Part shown: positions 61,537 through 64,000 of the stretch, one piece after another
Layout: each line of letters begins with the position of its first letter
Position numbering within the stretch: position 1 is the stretch's first letter
Assembly: GCA_016742275.1 (NCBI GenBank)
Contig: JACVCD010000015.1
Location: 1-64,000, forward strand
Direction of reading: 5' to 3'
Length of the DNA stretch: 64,000 bases
Source of the DNA: Gemmatimonadaceae bacterium
Lineage (GTDB): Bacteria; Gemmatimonadota; Gemmatimonadetes; Gemmatimonadales; Gemmatimonadaceae
Translations under genes and position numbers: made by a program
The notes under the pieces: model-generated
Seen by the model: the letters and a program-made list of their open reading frames with translations, nothing else
Told to the model about the DNA's origin: nothing
The model's database searches: none

Positions 61537-62696
61537 CGAACGGGTCTCCAGGGGTTGGTGAAGCGTGGATCGCGAAGAAACGTGCTGTCAGTGAGACTGC
61601 GAAGGAAGGCCACGAGATCACGTTTCTCCTGCGCCGTGAGTCCCATGGGCTTGATGAATTCACTCTTGAGCGGACTGTCCGCTCCTATCCCGGCGTTCGG
61701 TCCCGTTTTCACGGTACGTCCGCCGGCATCATAGTGCTCGAGAACGTCCTCGAGCGTCGCCACCGACCCGTCATGCATGTACGGTGCGGTGACCGCGATG
61801 TTCCGAAGTGAGGGCGCCTTGAAGCGTCCCATGTCTTCGTCGCTATGTGTGACCGAGTGCACACCAGTGTTTGGTGCGGGATACCCGCCCTGCCCGTCGA
61901 TGTTGTAGAGCGCCGTGTTGTGGAACTCGACTTCGACAAAGCCCTTGCCGACGTAGTTCACAGTGCCGGTAAAGTTGAACCCGCCGTGACAGTGAAAGCA
62001 CTCGGTCTTCTCGCTGAAGAACAGCTCTTCACCACGACGCGCCGATGCCGTGATGGCCGTGCTTCGACCGTTCTTGTACGTGTCGTATGGCGAACGTCCG
62101 CTGATGAGTGTGCGCTGGAAACTGGCAATCGCTTTCACGATGTGATCCAGTGACACGGCATCGCTGGCGCCGGGGTACGCGGCTGCAAACAGCGTGGCGT
62201 AGCGTGGTTCCTTTCGCACACGCTGCAGCATGCCGACTTCATCGCCGGACAATCCGAGCTCGACCGGATCTTCGCCAAACATCGGAACCAACGCCTGCTT
62301 CTCCAGCGTGGTCATGAGTGGGTTGGCCCATGTGAGCGCCGGACTGTACGCCACATTCGCCAGCGACATGCTGCCACGCGGATGCACCTCTCCGGTGGAA
62401 CCCACACCACGCGGCAACGCGTCGGCAAACGCACGCGACTGCACATGGCAACTGGCACAGCTGAATGTGCCGTTGCCCGACAATCGTGTGTCGTAGAACA
62501 GGTGCCGCCCCAGTTCGACCTTGGCATCGGTCATAGGATTGTCCGCCGGTACGACAGGCTCGGGAAATCCTTGCGGCAGATTCCAGCGATACCGTGCCGC
62601 CGGTGGCTGTGCGTTGATGGATGTCACCTTGTGCATGGCTGCCAGGACCAGCAGCGGCGCAAAGCCCCACAGCCACGGTCTCACCGGCCTCTTCAC
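61533..62696 (-). CDS. mbnH: MbnH-family di-heme cytochrome c peroxidase-like enzyme
   Basis: 387 residues with a signal/anchor (PWLWGFAPLLVLAAMH). Two heme motifs: CASCH (Cys80, Cys83, His84) and CFHCH (Cys233, Cys236, His237), in the di-heme CcpA/MauG arrangement; YDTRLSGNGTFSCASCHVQS and KAPSLRNIAVTAPYMHDGSV are diagnostic. In the metallo-mystery pair, MbnH uses a high-valent di-heme state to oxidise a Trp of MbnP to kynurenine. It starts with a GTG that overlaps the mbnP stop (GTGA). Confidence 0.92.
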   Translation of the reverse strand: MKRPVRPWLWGFAPLLVLAAMHKVTSINAQPPAARYRWNLPQGFPEPVVPADNPMTDAKVELGRHLFYDTRLSGNGTFSCASCHVQSRAFADALPRGVGSTGEVHPRGSMSLANVAYSPALTWANPLMTTLEKQALVPMFGEDPVELGLSGDEVGMLQRVRKEPRYATLFAAAYPGASDAVSLDHIVKAIASFQRTLISGRSPYDTYKNGRSTAITASARRGEELFFSEKTECFHCHGGFNFTGTVNYVGKGFVEVEFHNTALYNIDGQGGYPAPNTGVHSVTHSDEDMGRFKAPSLRNIAVTAPYMHDGSVATLEDVLEHYDAGGRTVKTGPNAGIGADSPLKSEFIKPMGLTAQEKRDLVAFLRSLTDSTFLRDPRFTNPWRPVR

Positions 62697-63628
62697 GGCG
62701 CGCCGCCCTGCACTGCGGATGTCAGCCTGCCAACACGAAAGAACGGCGGCGTATCGGCGCCGGTGCTGCTCGGATGCGAAAGTCCAAGTGATGCAAAGAG
62801 ACCGCCACAGTCCGCATCATTCGGGGCGGACATGCAGCCTTGAGCTGTTTGCGGCTGATTCCGGCGCACATCGCTCCGCGAGAGCAATGCAGCGAGATCC
62901 GCGATCACCACATCACGACTCGGATCAAAATTCGAGAGGCGCACATCCGCGCGATTGGGCTGAGCGCAGCTCTTGGGGGACTTGGCACCGGCTTCTCCCG
63001 TGCAGCCGGCGCTACCCAGATGCACCATCCATCCAGTTGCAGCGGAGTCGCCCTGCGTGGTGCGCATATCGACGCGCAGAAACTTGTAGCCACCGTTCCA
63101 CGACCAGAACAACCGTGACAACGAGAGCGGTGCGGGCTGCGCGGCCAGATCGCCGTGATTGCGTGCGAAGGGCACACCGAGCGAAAAGGCTACGCCCTTA
63201 TAGTTGCCCGCAGGCGCAAGCACGGTGATTTCCTGTCGCAATTCAGGCGTGCCATTGGCGCAGGTGGCGGCACCGTTCTCAAAATCGAGTAACGCGACAT
63301 CGGTGTCCTGCCATGGCGCGATGGGTTGCATACGTGCACTCACCGTGTCGCCGTTGGCGCGCACCAGGCGGACGTTATGCACGTAGAAGCGGAAATCGCT
63401 GGCGGTGATGGTGGCGCGCGATGTGCCCACGCCCGCATAGCTCTTGCCGCATTCGAACGGCGTGTCACCAACCATGCCGCGCACACGCACTGTAACAGGA
63501 ACCAACGAGTCTGCCGAAGCGGACGGCGTTTTCGGATGGCTCAATGTCATGCTGGAGGCCACATGCATGGCCGCGAAAAACAACGAGGCGGATGCCATTG
63601 CTGATCGGAATGAGTATGTGGTATGCAT
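62693..63628 (-). CDS. mbnP: MbnP-family periplasmic copper-binding protein
   Basis: 311 residues from ATG 63628 (an in-frame ATG at 63598 is the alternative); signal peptide ASASLFFAAMHVASS. The four-Cys architecture of the metallo-mystery pair protein is visible: FECGKSYAGVG (Cys60), AATCANGTPE (Cys123), GSAGCTGEAG (Cys209), PKSCAQPN (Cys221), plus a C-terminal CMSAPNDADC pair. FWSWNGGYKFLRVDM (Trp175, Trp177) holds the Trp that family members convert to kynurenine for Cu(I) binding. First gene of the copper operon. Confidence 0.88.
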   Translation of the reverse strand: MHTTYSFRSAMASASLFFAAMHVASSMTLSHPKTPSASADSLVPVTVRVRGMVGDTPFECGKSYAGVGTSRATITASDFRFYVHNVRLVRANGDTVSARMQPIAPWQDTDVALLDFENGAATCANGTPELRQEITVLAPAGNYKGVAFSLGVPFARNHGDLAAQPAPLSLSRLFWSWNGGYKFLRVDMRTTQGDSAATGWMVHLGSAGCTGEAGAKSPKSCAQPNRADVRLSNFDPSRDVVIADLAALLSRSDVRRNQPQTAQGCMSAPNDADCGGLFASLGLSHPSSTGADTPPFFRVGRLTSAVQGGAP

Positions 63629-63715
63629 CGACCGATCCGCGGAACTCGTGGAGTCGGTGATCCGGTGCGCGGCGGTGTAAAGACCTACACGCACATGTTT
63701 CGCGATGCATGAGGA

Positions 63716-63741
63716 GCCGAGTGCGATAGGCCGCACTCGGC
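63716..63741. terminator. Hairpin upstream of mbnP
   Basis: GCCGAGTGCG pairs with CGCACTCGGC around a 6-base loop. It sits between the truncated Cys/His-rich gene and mbnP, both minus strand. No T tract was seen. Confidence 0.55.
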
Positions 63742-63750
63742 GAACACGTA

Positions 63751-63999
63751 TCAGGCGGTCAGCGCAGCGGGTGGCGCATTCGACGGAGGCTGGCGCAAAT
63801 CAGTGCGGGCATTCGGCACCTGATCGTTGGTCGCCAACGGTGCAGCAGTGGCGAGTTTCGCCACTGGCGTGTCATGGATCTGCTCACAATGTGGCAGGTC
63901 GATGGTGGCCGCAGCACAGCAGTGTGCGGCACACTCACACTCAACGCTCGAAGGTGACGAGGAACCGTCATCGGCGGGAGCACGTGAATCATCGGCATG
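63751..63999 (-). CDS. Cys/His-rich protein, C-terminal part (5' end beyond the window)
   Basis: The minus strand is open from the window edge to a TGA at 63751-63753 in the frame that gives 82 residues containing ...SSVECECAAHCCAAATIDLP, HCEQIHDT and a final RQPPSNAPPAALTA. The clustered Cys and His (ECECAAHCC, PHC) and the Pro-rich end resemble small exported metal-binding proteins such as the CopL/DUF2946 kind that precede copper genes, so a copper role is inferred from the neighbouring mbnP-mbnH-copC-copD. Start is not visible. Confidence 0.6.
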   Translation of the reverse strand, partial: HADDSRAPADDGSSSPSSVECECAAHCCAAATIDLPHCEQIHDTPVAKLATAAPLATNDQVPNARTDLRQPPSNAPPAALTA

Positions 64000-64000
64000 A

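Noticed and set aside
63759-63998. 79-codon minus-strand frame at the right edge
   Set aside because: It is out of frame with the Cys/His-rich partial protein, and its own translation is Arg-rich without any motif.
1-64000. CRISPR array, tRNA, rRNA, insertion sequence or prophage genes
   Set aside because: No regularly spaced direct repeats, cloverleaf-like genes, transposase or phage structural genes were seen on reading either strand. A tRNA/CRISPR scan was not run, so a small one could be missed.

Overview
The window is GC-rich bacterial chromosome with dense coding, few mobile traits and no rRNA or tRNA gene that I could see. The mix of SusC/SusD outer-membrane uptake proteins, large secreted S9, M14 and M24 peptidases with Gly-rich inserts, TonB energy coupling, class II (B12) ribonucleotide reductase, ECF sigma/anti-sigma pairs and long palindromic intergenic hairpins suggests a didermic soil or freshwater heterotroph, most like Gemmatimonadota (Gemmatimonas-like). 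That assignment is an inference from gene content, not from a marker-gene comparison.

Layout. 1-14.7 kb: a truncated secreted alpha/beta hydrolase, an S9 peptidase, an ECF sigma factor with its putative anti-sigma partner bracketed by two copies of a long palindromic repeat, a cobalamin riboswitch with a terminator upstream of a B12-dependent ribonucleotide reductase, two small unknown proteins, a zinc-ligand-free ribosomal protein S4, an M14 peptidase and a TVP38-type membrane protein. 15-41.7 kb: a pectin-utilisation locus. susC-susD run on the plus strand. A 15-gene, 20-kb minus-strand operon (40247 down to 20014) carries uxaC, uxaA, uxaB, eda, kdgK, exuT, a PL10 pectate lyase, GH28, GH105, kduD, kduI, a DUF4861 protein, an esterase-CE8 fusion, a GH28-GH43 fusion and a CE12-type acetylesterase. 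A divergent ROK regulator sits at the operon head. 41.9-52.7 kb: CocE-type hydrolase, TonB protein, HipBA toxin-antitoxin with repeated operator-like sites, HNH nuclease, HtpX, thioredoxin-like ferredoxin, an unusual CXXCH/cyclase-like/ankyrin protein, a rhodanese and an OsmC protein. 52.8-58.4 kb: M24 peptidase and an ECF sigma operon with two exported HEAT-repeat proteins. 58.5-64 kb: coiled-coil membrane protein, MerC-like protein facing a type B L31, and a copper locus (mbnP-mbnH-copC-copD) preceded by a truncated Cys/His-rich protein.

How it works together. The pectin locus should de-esterify, cleave and import pectin oligomers and send both galacturonate (UxaC-UxaB-UxaA) and unsaturated uronates (GH105-KduI-KduD) to 2-keto-3-deoxygluconate, then KdgK and Eda to pyruvate and glyceraldehyde-3-phosphate. 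Operator-like repeats with one shared geometry (TTTGTTC-N7-GAACAAA-like) occur both before uxaC/ROK and before susC, so I infer that the ROK protein controls both halves. At the right end, MbnP/MbnH with CopC/CopD form a periplasmic copper-handling unit.
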